This document shows positions 33,121-40,135 of a stretch of DNA of 42,114 nucleotides, one piece after another (position 1 is the stretch's first letter; every line of letters starts with the position of its first letter). The notes under the pieces are model-generated. The model saw only the letters and a program-made list of their open reading frames with translations. It searched no databases and was not told where the DNA came from. Origin of the DNA: Saprospiraceae bacterium (GTDB taxonomy: Bacteria > Bacteroidota > Bacteroidia > Chitinophagales > Saprospiraceae); the NCBI GenBank assembly GCA_013140975.1, contig JABFRV010000112.1, positions 1 to 42,114 of the forward strand, written 5' to 3'. Made by a program: the position numbers and the translations under genes.

Positions 33121-33883
33121 AATAATTATCCTTTTATTGGTACTTGCAAATTTTTTGCAAGCCAAGGATATTCCTTCCAAACCGAATCGTCTGGTAAATG
33201 ATTATGCTGGAATTTTAAGTGCGGATGAATCTGCACAACTCGAACAAAAATTAGTGCGCTTTAATGATTCAACATCAACGCAGGTCAGTATCGTAATAGA
33301 AAAAAATCTCGATGGTGAAGATGATTACGATCGCGCTATGGCAATAGCAAATAGCTGGGGAATTGGTCAGAAGGAAAAAAACAATGGTATTTTAATTTAT
33401 ATCGCTTTCCAAAATCGCAAAATCAGAATCCTTACAGGTTATGGAGCAGAAGGATTTCTCACTGATGGAATGTCCCGAAGAATTATCGAACAAATTCTTA
33501 AACCCGCATTTCGTGCACAACAATATTATTTAGGATTTGATAAAGCTACTACTAAAATTATTGAGCTTCATTCCGGAGAATATCAAAAAGAACCAACTGA
33601 TGTAACAATATCTCCTATAGCAATAATAATTATGCTATTCATTTTCATCTTTATATTTCTTGTCATATTCTCGGCCTTACGAAAATATAATGGAGGAGGG
33701 TATTACAAAGGAGGAAGATACTATCGTAACGATGATTGGTGGGGACCAACCGGAGGTGGTTTTATTGGAGGCACTGGTGGAGGTTGGTCATCAGGAGGTG
33801 GCTGGGGGTCCAGCGGTGGTGGAGGTTTTGGTGGTTTCGGAGGCGGTGGCTTTGGAGGCGGCGGTGCCGGAGGATCCTGGTGA
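33083..33883 (+). CDS. TPM-domain membrane protein with Gly-rich tail (YgcG type)
   Basis: Exported TPM protein of 266 residues from the ATG at 33083; an ATG at 33095 is also possible, and a TTG at 33050 extends the frame. The signal peptide (IIILLLVLANFLQA) is followed by PNRLVNDYAGILSADE, the standard TPM opening. NNGILIYIAFQNRKIRILTGYG and the GMSRRIIEQILKPAF helix follow. A transmembrane helix (about residues 182-203) anchors the domain, facing out, and the C terminus is a Gly/Trp/Tyr-rich tail ending GGSW, typical of YgcG proteins. The Gly-rich DNA is GC-rich, but the pattern is normal for the family. It completes the lemA operon. Confidence 0.9.
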   Translation: MNYRMKLVTLGNKIIILLLVLANFLQAKDIPSKPNRLVNDYAGILSADESAQLEQKLVRFNDSTSTQVSIVIEKNLDGEDDYDRAMAIANSWGIGQKEKNNGILIYIAFQNRKIRILTGYGAEGFLTDGMSRRIIEQILKPAFRAQQYYLGFDKATTKIIELHSGEYQKEPTDVTISPIAIIIMLFIFIFIFLVIFSALRKYNGGGYYKGGRYYRNDDWWGPTGGGFIGGTGGGWSSGGGWGSSGGGGFGGFGGGGFGGGGAGGSW

Positions 33884-34295
33884 TTTTCAAGTGCCAGGGG
33901 TTAAGAATCAAAAGTCAATACATCAACAATTTTAGGCAAACAATTTACAAGAAAAACACTCAGTTATAATATTTATTACAGAACGTATTGAACGTGTGAA
34001 CTAAATAAAATAAAACCTGAAATCGAGACAACTGAGAACGTGTGAATTTGTGAACTCTAATCTAAAACTCGTATTTGAATGATTAGATTACACCTACATA
34101 GAAATGTATCATTCTTTATACAGAAACGATAATGAATACTATTTATTCATTATATATCATTCAATGAATATATTCATTAAACTCTCTTAATACGCTTCCT
34201 ACTTAAGTTAGTATTTCCATTTACTATAGAGGAAAAACCCTTAAGAAATGAATGAGTCTGCTACATTCATAAAATCTTGATTCTTTCTTGCGAGT
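33884..34295. other. Intergenic region with short repeats and a palindrome
   Basis: No gene is supported in these 412 bases between two convergent operons. GAACGTGTGAA occurs twice (33990-34000 and 34036-34046). AATGAATATATTCATT (34163-34178) is a perfect 16-base palindrome. ATGAATG/CATTCAT (34248-34254, 34264-34270) forms a 7-bp stem, with TTTTT on the minus strand 16 bases further, perhaps a weak terminator for the SulP operon. Confidence 0.6.
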
Positions 34296-35648
34296 TTAGC
34301 CAAAAGTATCATCCAGATTATGTTCAACTTTATCGTTTATCGGATTTTCAACCCACTTCATTGCAACCATTATTATGAAAACACCAATTGCACTTAATAC
34401 TGCCCAAAGGAAGCCTGTTAATGGAACCATCACTGCTGTAAAGATCATTAACCAAAAATGATACTTGTTCTTCAAATCAAGCACTTCCTGAATTTCGTGC
34501 TTTTTGACCATTCCACTTGCAACATATAATAAGATTCCTCCTATACATGCCATGGGTACCAATTCCAATTGCTTTGCTAAAAACGCAGCCAATAATAACT
34601 TAAAAGCAAACTTCGCAATTCCAGATAATGGAGATAGTGCACCAAGTTTTATGTTCACTGCAGTTCTTGCTAATGCTCCTGTATGGGGAAATCCGTTAAA
34701 TAATGGTGTTACAATATTTACCCAACCTTGTCCCCACAATTCTTTATCTGGATTAAAAGGCGTTCCTTTATTATTGGCTAAGCGATCTGCCATTCTGGAA
34801 CAAAGCAAACTTTCTATAGCAGCTACTATATAAATAGCAAATGCAAAATATACAAGATCAAACATAACTGCTCCTGTGAATTCAGGCATTACCGGTGGTG
34901 TGAAAACAGAAAAATCTGTAGGTATGCTACCGTATTTATCTTTTATTAATACAAGACCTTTATCACTCCAAAAAGTCTTAGCTGCAATATAACCGAATCC
35001 CAATCCAATTACCGGTGCAGGAATTAATTTGGAATATGAAATTAAAATTTTGCATATCGCGAATGTCAATAGAGCAACGATCATCGCAAAGACATTCATC
35101 TCCGGTAAATAAGAAATCGTTTTCTGAATCTGTTCAATAAACGCATAACCTATTTTATTCTTGAATCCAAATACTTCGCCCATTTGTGAAAAAGCAATTA
35201 CGATAGCAATACCGATTGTAAATCCTACAACAATGGAGTGTGGAACTAAGGTTACGAATCGACCAAATTTAAAGATCCCGGAAAAAAGCAGGAGAATTCC
35301 GGCAACAATAGACACCATTACTAAAAAACTGTGAGAATAGGTAGCCATTAATCCACCTATAATAGGAATATAAGCAGCGGTTGGTCCATATACCTGGTAT
35401 TTGCTGCCTCCAAATAAAGCTCCTAATAATCCGGCAACCGCACCTCCAACAATTCCTTGTTCCGGTCTTAATCCGGAAGCCATTGCAAAGCCCATAGCTA
35501 ATGGTATCGCAACCATTGCAACGACTAAACCAGCCATTAAGTCTTTAAAGATATTTGCTTTTACGTTTCCCTTTACAAGGTCTTCATATCTTTTATCAAA
35601 GGGATTAATAAATAATTTAAGTCTTGATGTTAAACTTTCTGATTGCAT
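34296..35648 (-). CDS. SulP-family anion transporter lacking STAS domain, likely bicarbonate
   Basis: Inner-membrane transporter of 450 residues, all in the SulP membrane domain (about 14 helices). FKDLMAGLVVAMVAIPLAMG is the family entry signature, followed by GLRPEQGIVGG and KYQVYGPTAAYIPI. The C-terminal STAS domain of most SulP proteins is absent; the chain ends about 15 residues after the last helix. SulP members move sulfate, bicarbonate or other anions. The gene follows a beta-carbonic anhydrase by 33 bases on the same strand, so bicarbonate uptake or CO2 capture is the best inference, as for BicA-like proteins. Sulfate transport remains possible. Confidence 0.88.
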   Translation of the reverse strand: MQSESLTSRLKLFINPFDKRYEDLVKGNVKANIFKDLMAGLVVAMVAIPLAMGFAMASGLRPEQGIVGGAVAGLLGALFGGSKYQVYGPTAAYIPIIGGLMATYSHSFLVMVSIVAGILLLFSGIFKFGRFVTLVPHSIVVGFTIGIAIVIAFSQMGEVFGFKNKIGYAFIEQIQKTISYLPEMNVFAMIVALLTFAICKILISYSKLIPAPVIGLGFGYIAAKTFWSDKGLVLIKDKYGSIPTDFSVFTPPVMPEFTGAVMFDLVYFAFAIYIVAAIESLLCSRMADRLANNKGTPFNPDKELWGQGWVNIVTPLFNGFPHTGALARTAVNIKLGALSPLSGIAKFAFKLLLAAFLAKQLELVPMACIGGILLYVASGMVKKHEIQEVLDLKNKYHFWLMIFTAVMVPLTGFLWAVLSAIGVFIIMVAMKWVENPINDKVEHNLDDTFG

Positions 35649-35681
35649 ATCGTAAATAATTTGAAATATTAAAAAAAGTTA

Positions 35682-36365
35682 TTAGCGCCTTACAAATTCC
35701 TTTTGTTCAGCTTTCATATGTGGGTTAATCGAATATATGTTATTGTCAAAAAAATTGACCTTGCCAGTAGCAATATCATATACGCCTCCGATTATTCCGA
35801 TTTCATGATTCTCAATCATTTCACGCATTGCTACGCTTTTCGAAATAATTGTATCAATCTGATGTTGTATATTAAACAAGGTAATATTGTTTACAAATTC
35901 AATATTGGCCGAGTTTCTATTCGCTTGAGTTGATGTTTCCATTTCCAATGCCGGAGTAATATGACTCAATAGATGTTTTAGATTATAAATATCTACGTGA
36001 TCACATGCTCCTTTAATGGCGCCACAATTTGTATGCCCAAGAACGACTATTAACTTCGAGCCTAAAATTTTACATGAAAATTCAAGGCTTGCTATCGCAT
36101 CTAAACTTGCAATGTTTCCTGCTAATCTAACACTGAATAAGTCACCTAATCCCTGATCAAATATTAATTCTGAAGATGTTCTAGAATCCGAGCAAGTTAA
36201 AATACTTGCAAATGGAAATTGATCTTCTGATGTAACGTTAATCATTTCAAGATGATCTCTATTTATCTTTAGATTGTTAATAAAGCGCTGATTGCCCTCT
36301 TTGAGAAATTGAATTGATTTCTCTGGACTCATCGATTGACGGCTTTCTTTATAATGTAAATACAT
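35682..36365 (-). CDS. Beta-class carbonic anhydrase
   Basis: Zinc enzyme interconverting CO2 and bicarbonate, 227 residues. All zinc and proton-relay residues are present: C58, D60 and R62 in LTCSDSRTSSELIFDQ, and H111 and C114 in LGHTNCGAIKGA. No signal peptide is evident, so it should act in the cytoplasm. A second ATG at residue 12 is possible (MSPEKSIQFLKEGNQRF matches the common family opening), but the first gives the same domain. It is the first gene of a two-gene unit with the SulP transporter, a pairing known from bacterial inorganic-carbon uptake. The exact promoter was not identified. Confidence 0.93.
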   Translation of the reverse strand: MYLHYKESRQSMSPEKSIQFLKEGNQRFINNLKINRDHLEMINVTSEDQFPFASILTCSDSRTSSELIFDQGLGDLFSVRLAGNIASLDAIASLEFSCKILGSKLIVVLGHTNCGAIKGACDHVDIYNLKHLLSHITPALEMETSTQANRNSANIEFVNNITLFNIQHQIDTIISKSVAMREMIENHEIGIIGGVYDIATGKVNFFDNNIYSINPHMKAEQKEFVRR

Positions 36366-36451
36366 AATCTAATTTTTAATGAACTGAATAGTACAAAAAA
36401 GATTTGCAAATGAGAATAAGTTAGTATATAAATACTACTTACAATAGAAAA

Positions 36452-36763
36452 TCAAGAAACCCGAGGAGGCTGTATTTCTATATCGAGTATAGTGTCTAGG
36501 AAAAAATTTGTTCTGTAAAAATAATGCTCCATTTCTGCATAGGAATTCTTTGGAAGAACTCTACAGAATTTTATATAATGGTGAATTTTTTCTTTACTTT
36601 CAGTTTTGTCTTCTTTTTCTTCACCTTCAGTATTCTTTTCTTGTGAACTTTCCAGAAGATAAGTATAATGATTTGAACTATCGAATGCAAGTATAATATC
36701 ATCTGCCAAAATGCTAATACTAAGCAATGCAACAAAATAATATTTATATAGACCCAATTTCAT
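36452..36763 (-). CDS. Small exported protein of unknown function
   Basis: Protein of 103 residues from the ATG at 36763; the frame extends to a TTG at 36802, but a promoter lies in that stretch. I do not recognise a family. A signal peptide-like helix (LYKYYFVALLSISILA) is followed by a short polar part. A Glu/Lys-rich stretch (QEKNTEGEEKEDKTESKEK) lies at about 54-72, and a Tyr/Phe-rich C-terminal region (YAEMEHYFYRTNFFLD) ends QPPRVS. A good promoter directly upstream supports it as a real gene. Its neighbours, a carbonic anhydrase and an FAD oxidoreductase, do not suggest a role. Confidence 0.55.
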   Translation of the reverse strand: MKLGLYKYYFVALLSISILADDIILAFDSSNHYTYLLESSQEKNTEGEEKEDKTESKEKIHHYIKFCRVLPKNSYAEMEHYFYRTNFFLDTILDIEIQPPRVS

Positions 36764-36771
36764 AATAATGG

Positions 36772-36802
36772 CAAATTTAATGCTTGACAATGGAAATAAC
36801 AA
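36772..36802 (-). promoter_or_regulatory. Promoter of small exported protein gene
   Basis: On the minus strand a -33 TTG (36800-36802) and a -7 TAAATTTG (36772-36779) are separated by 20 bases, the best consensus match in the window. The -7 box ends 8 bases before the ATG at 36763. Confidence 0.65.
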
Positions 36803-36870
36803 GTTTTTAGTAAAAGAAAGTCGCTTCTTTTAGAAATGAAACAATTAAGATTAGGTTAATTTTAGAAATG

Positions 36871-38001
36871 CTAAGATTGCAATGCAATCAAAGCGGCTTT
36901 TTTCCCAACTATAGTTCCGATTGCAACTCCAATTCCCGACAATCTGACAGCAATGATACAGTTCTCCGAAATTTTCTCAATCACCGGGGAACGATGAGTG
37001 CCTAATCCAAGTATTCCTACCCAGTGATTAATTATTCTAAAATTTTCATCCGGTAGAATATGCTCTTTTACGAATTCCAACAAGTATGATTTAATGGTCG
37101 GGTTTATTTCCATAGAATCCGTAAATTCTGATTCTTTATCAATATGCCTTCCGCCTCCGATTAATAATTTCCTATCAACTGAACGAAAATAAACATAACC
37201 CATATTATAATGGTAACAACCTTTTAAGATAATGGGATGATTGGCTTCAATAACCATGACCTGATTTCTAGCAGCTTTAATATCTATTTGCGGAAATTGA
37301 ATCTGCGCAAATCCATTTGTTGCAAAAATTATTTTTTTACTCTGTGTCTTATAAGATTGATTGATGTGTAATTCAACATGACTTTCAATATCTTTCCAAT
37401 GACTTAGTTCAGCATTGCTTAGAATTAGTCCGCCCAAATTCTGAAATTTTCTTTGAAGCACATCAATCATCATCATTGGATTTATACATGCTTCATGTTC
37501 ATTATGTATTAAAGCCGAAAAATTCAACAACGATGAATCTTTTAATCTTGATTTGTCAAATTGAAAGTAATTCTGAATTCCTATGTATTCATTAATTCTA
37601 GTATTGAGATAATGTAATTGTTCTTCAGAAGGAATATTGTTGTTTGCAAACGCTTCATTGCCACCATATTTTTCATAATTCATACTGTCAGCAGGAACCC
37701 TTTTCAATAATTCCTGAATTCCAGAATAGCGTTGTGCAAATAATCCAAAAACTTCTTCTTCTGATGATGTCTCGAGTTCTGAAAGTAATTCTGAAGCTGT
37801 ACCAAAGCAGGCAAATCCCGCATTGCGAGTACTTGCTCCATAAGGAATGTAGGAGCGTTCAATAATAAGGACTTTTAATCCCGGCTTTTTTTCTAATAAT
37901 TCTATTCCGGCATTAAGACCTACAATACCGGACCCTATAATACATACATCAATATGTGATAAATAATGTTGGAATTCCCAATAACTAAATACTCTCGACA
38001 T
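36871..38001 (-). CDS. FAD-dependent oxidoreductase (DAO/DadA-like)
   Basis: Predicted flavoprotein of 376 residues in the D-amino-acid-oxidase fold group. The FAD dinucleotide motif is CIIGSGIVGLNAGIELLE at about residues 20-37, followed by LIIERSYIPYGASTRNAGFACFG, whose GASTRNAG is typical of DAO-type enzymes. A C-terminal motif (IAVRLSGIGVAIGTIVGKKAA) closes the FAD site. Family members oxidise amines or amino acids such as glycine, sarcosine or gamma-glutamylputrescine; the substrate cannot be read here. It lies 11 bases downstream of an HMA-domain gene on the same strand, so the two may be co-transcribed, but no functional link is obvious. Confidence 0.85.
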   Translation of the reverse strand: MSRVFSYWEFQHYLSHIDVCIIGSGIVGLNAGIELLEKKPGLKVLIIERSYIPYGASTRNAGFACFGTASELLSELETSSEEEVFGLFAQRYSGIQELLKRVPADSMNYEKYGGNEAFANNNIPSEEQLHYLNTRINEYIGIQNYFQFDKSRLKDSSLLNFSALIHNEHEACINPMMMIDVLQRKFQNLGGLILSNAELSHWKDIESHVELHINQSYKTQSKKIIFATNGFAQIQFPQIDIKAARNQVMVIEANHPIILKGCYHYNMGYVYFRSVDRKLLIGGGRHIDKESEFTDSMEINPTIKSYLLEFVKEHILPDENFRIINHWVGILGLGTHRSPVIEKISENCIIAVRLSGIGVAIGTIVGKKAALIALQS

Positions 38002-38012
38002 TCAATTGTTGC

Positions 38013-38345
38013 TTACTTATTTCGAGGATATTTACAACATTTATGGAGATTATTGTATGTCGCATCATTCGCGCGATACAATTGAGTATCATATCCAACT
38101 GCAGCGATGCGAAGTTGAATTTGATTTACAGTAACTTTCTTTTCATCATATTCCAATTCCAGAATTTTTGTTTTTTGATTCCAACTTGCACTTTTTACCC
38201 CATCAATTAGGGCTGCTTTTTCAATTTTCGATTTACACATTTTGCAATTTCCGTTTACCTCAATAGAAGCTCGGCTTAAGGTGTCACCAGCAAACAAGAA
38301 GGAACAATTCAATAATGCCAGAATAAGGAAAAATGATAATTTCAT
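38013..38345 (-). CDS. Exported heavy-metal-associated (HMA) domain protein
   Basis: Small periplasmic protein of 110 residues. A signal peptide (KLSFFLILALLNCSFLFAG) precedes one ferredoxin-like HMA domain (about 26-92). Metal ligands are C34 and C37 in NGNCKMCKSKIE, followed by LIDGVKSASWNQKTKILEL and the YDEKKVT turn. This matches copper and zinc chaperone domains and the MerP group; the metal is probably Cu(I) or a similar soft ion. The tail has HKCCKYPRNK, an extra His-Cys-Cys cluster that could also bind metal. It is followed by the FAD oxidoreductase gene. No metal-exporting ATPase is in the window. Confidence 0.88.
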   Translation of the reverse strand: MKLSFFLILALLNCSFLFAGDTLSRASIEVNGNCKMCKSKIEKAALIDGVKSASWNQKTKILELEYDEKKVTVNQIQLRIAAVGYDTQLYRANDATYNNLHKCCKYPRNK

Positions 38346-38451
38346 TGCTTAATTTTAATAACAATACAACATTGACTAACCGAATTGGGTTCTACAAATT
38401 GGTATTTTATAAAAAAATTAATACTTACCTTGGCGGCTTGTTTGAAAAATT

Positions 38452-38886
38452 ATGATTCAAAGAATTCAAAGTATCTGGTTATTAGTTAGCGCAATTTGCT
38501 TTGGGGTTCAATCCTTGGGCAGCTTACGATTTGCCAGAACCCAGAGCACCCTATCTCCTCCTTTAGAGGATATGATCTTAAGCCATTCTGAAAGTTCAGT
38601 AATGATGGCCGGAAGTCTCGGATCTGCCATTTTGGCTCTGGTAGCTATATTTTTATTCAAAAACAGAACCTCCCAAATTCTGGTTGCGGGTCTTGCCGGA
38701 TTGATCCAAGTTCTACTTTCAATAGGATTTGGATTCTATATTCTTAATAAAGCTGGTGGATTTGGGCAATTTTCCCCTGATTTTGCAATCTACCTTGGCC
38801 TCATTGGTTTAACCACTAACTGGCTGGCAACCAGAGCTATACGAAAAGACTCCGAGTTGGTTAAATCCATGGACAGGCTCCGATAA
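38452..38886 (+). CDS. DUF4293 family membrane protein
   Basis: Integral membrane protein of 144 residues with four hydrophobic helices (about 8-25, 48-66, 72-95 and 108-125). It starts MIQRIQSIWLLVSAICFG, the near-invariant opening I associate with DUF4293, a Bacteroidota family of unknown function often found near rpsT or transcription genes. Charged residues sit mainly at both ends, so termini are probably cytoplasmic. It is 70 bases upstream of rpsT, which has its own promoter box. No function is proposed. Confidence 0.82.
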   Translation: MIQRIQSIWLLVSAICFGVQSLGSLRFARTQSTLSPPLEDMILSHSESSVMMAGSLGSAILALVAIFLFKNRTSQILVAGLAGLIQVLLSIGFGFYILNKAGGFGQFSPDFAIYLGLIGLTTNWLATRAIRKDSELVKSMDRLR

Positions 38887-38924
38887 TTTTTTTGTTAATA
38901 GGTGCTTGAGAAGATGATTCTTAT

Positions 38925-38932
38925 TATCTTTG
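38925..38932 (+). promoter_or_regulatory. Probable -7 box of rpsT promoter
   Basis: TATCTTTG exactly fits TAnnTTTG, 24 bases before the rpsT ATG at 38957. A TTG at 38906-38908, 16 bases upstream, may be the -33 element. Confidence 0.6.
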
Positions 38933-38956
38933 CAGCCCTTAAATAAAAAATAGCTC

Positions 38957-39211
38957 ATGGCTAATCATAAATCGTCTTTAAAAAGAATCCGCCAGACAGA
39001 GGTAAAAACCCTGGCAAACCGCTACTACAAAAAAACGGCAAGGACTGCTATCAGAAAGCTCAGAGAACTAAAAAGTGCTACTGAAGCTAAAACTTTCCTT
39101 CCTAAGGTAGTGAGCATGATTGATCGCCTTGCCAAAAAAAATACCTGGCATAAGAATAAGGCCAGCAATCTAAAAAGCGGCCTTATGAAGCATATAGCCG
39201 GACTTGCATAA
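38957..39211 (+). CDS. rpsT: 30S ribosomal protein S20
   Basis: Small-subunit ribosomal protein that binds 16S rRNA early in assembly. At 84 residues, very basic and helical, it has the typical length. The opening MANHKSSLKRIRQTEVKTLA with NRYYKKTARTAIRKLRE, and the ending ARKNTWHKNKA-like stretch (AKKNTWHKNKASNLKSGL), are diagnostic. It has its own upstream -7 box and is followed by a strong intrinsic terminator, so it is expressed as a single-gene unit, as is usual for rpsT. Confidence 0.96.
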   Translation: MANHKSSLKRIRQTEVKTLANRYYKKTARTAIRKLRELKSATEAKTFLPKVVSMIDRLAKKNTWHKNKASNLKSGLMKHIAGLA

Positions 39212-39234
39212 AAACAACGATATTTCACATATTG

Positions 39235-39268
39235 AATCGTGCCGGTCCAACCAGCACGATTTTTTTTT
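39235..39268 (+). terminator. Strong Rho-independent terminator after rpsT
   Basis: AATCGTGC (39235-39242) pairs exactly with GCACGATT (39254-39261); inner GGT/ACC extends the stem around CCA, and a run of T follows to 39268. It lies 23 bases beyond the stop codon. Confidence 0.93.
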
Positions 39269-39302
39269 ATATATAAATTAAATAAATACGACTATTTAGT
39301 AC

Positions 39303-39710
39303 ATGAAAGTTGCCATCTTCAGAAAGGGACATTTCAACGCAGCTCACAGGTTGTTCAAGCCTGAGTGGACAGACGAAAAAAATCTTGAGGTTTTTGGAAT
39401 CTGCAGTAATCCCAATTTTCATGGACACAACTATGAGTTGGAAGTAAAAGTGAGTGGCGAACTTGATCCCAGCACCGGGATACTAATGGACTTAAAAGTT
39501 CTAAAAGAGATAATTCACGAACACATTGAAATGCGTTATGATCACAAGAATCTTAACTTAGATCTTGTTGAATTCCAAGATAAAGTTCCTACAGCCGAGA
39601 ACATTGTCATTGAAATATATAATATTCTTCGCTTACAGATCAATCCCCGTTTCGATTTACAAATACGTTTGTATGAAACTCCACGAAATTTTGTAGAGTT
39701 TCCGGCGTAA
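39303..39710 (+). CDS. 6-pyruvoyltetrahydropterin synthase / 6-carboxytetrahydropterin synthase
   Basis: Zinc enzyme acting on dihydroneopterin triphosphate, 135 residues. Zinc ligands are H15 (FNAAHRL), H40 and H42 (FHGHNY), with nucleophile C34 and the C-terminal LYETPRNFVEF that binds the pterin. The active loop reads CSNPNFHGHNY, a C-x5-H-G-H spacing as in animal PTPS (CNNPNGHGHNY), whereas bacterial QueD usually has C-x3-H-G-H. EENL-like FGIC and the DHKNLNLD motif are also animal-like. It may therefore make tetrahydrobiopterin precursors rather than the queuosine precursor; both remain possible, so I leave the symbol blank. It stands alone after the rpsT terminator. Confidence 0.88.
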   Translation: MKVAIFRKGHFNAAHRLFKPEWTDEKNLEVFGICSNPNFHGHNYELEVKVSGELDPSTGILMDLKVLKEIIHEHIEMRYDHKNLNLDLVEFQDKVPTAENIVIEIYNILRLQINPRFDLQIRLYETPRNFVEFPA

Positions 39711-39799
39711 TTCAAGATTTAAATTTGCCGAATATCATTCTGTGACTTAAGTCCGGCTTTAAAGTAAAATAATTCGTTACGTTGATTGAGTGTCGTACT

Positions 39800-39978
39800 T
39801 GGGGTGTAGGAACGAATATTTCATTTAGAATTGGAACAGAAGATGTAATGTCAATTTCTAAATAAATGTATCCTGAATTTGAAGTGGAAGATTTTATTAA
39901 TCTTTCGAATTACAAGCTTTACTTAAAGCTTATTATAGATGGGAGGCCGAGAAGGCATTTAGTGCACATACTGTATAA
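39800..39978 (+). pseudogene. Decayed C-terminal tail of a VirD4/HerA-like conjugation ATPase
   Basis: Reading 39800 onward gives WGVGTNISFRIGTEDVM, then SISK, a stop (TAA at 39863), then MYPEFEVEDFINLSNYKLY and LKLIIDGRP to 39949. There the frame loses one base: from 39952 the next frame reads KAFSAHTV and a stop at 39976. Joined up, this matches from memory the tail of type IV secretion DNA-transfer ATPases (GNVGT-I-SFR-G-EDA ... F-NL-Y-YLKL-IDG-P-K-FSA-T). A nonsense change and a 1-base deletion mean it is dead. Only about 60 residues survive; no start, Walker motifs or mobile-element ends are seen nearby. Family assignment needs a search. Confidence 0.6.
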
Positions 39979-40135
39979 AGACTGGTTTAATGACTTTTGT
40001 ATCTGGGTATTTATTTGAGAACAGGATATATTAATTTTACTTATCGTTTTTATATAGGATTGCCCAAGTTAAGAATTAACAGCTTGATTGATTTTCTATT
40101 TTGAATATTTCGCTTATTGATGCTACCCCCTGTTG
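39979..40135. other. Intergenic, no feature seen
   Basis: AT-rich spacer between the pseudogene tail and the end of the T9SS protein gene on the opposite strand. With 39711-39799 it completes the 425-base stretch lacking an intact gene. I saw no convincing hairpin, repeat or open frame here. Confidence 0.4.

Noticed and set aside
32078-33883. lemA-TPM-TPM cluster as a new system
   Set aside because: The gene order is common in Bacteroidota and the families are known, although their functions are poorly defined.
33736-33969. Arg/Trp-rich open frame near the TPM gene end
   Set aside because: It is a frame shadow of the Gly-rich tail; GGN codons read out of frame give Trp/Arg/Val-rich nonsense.
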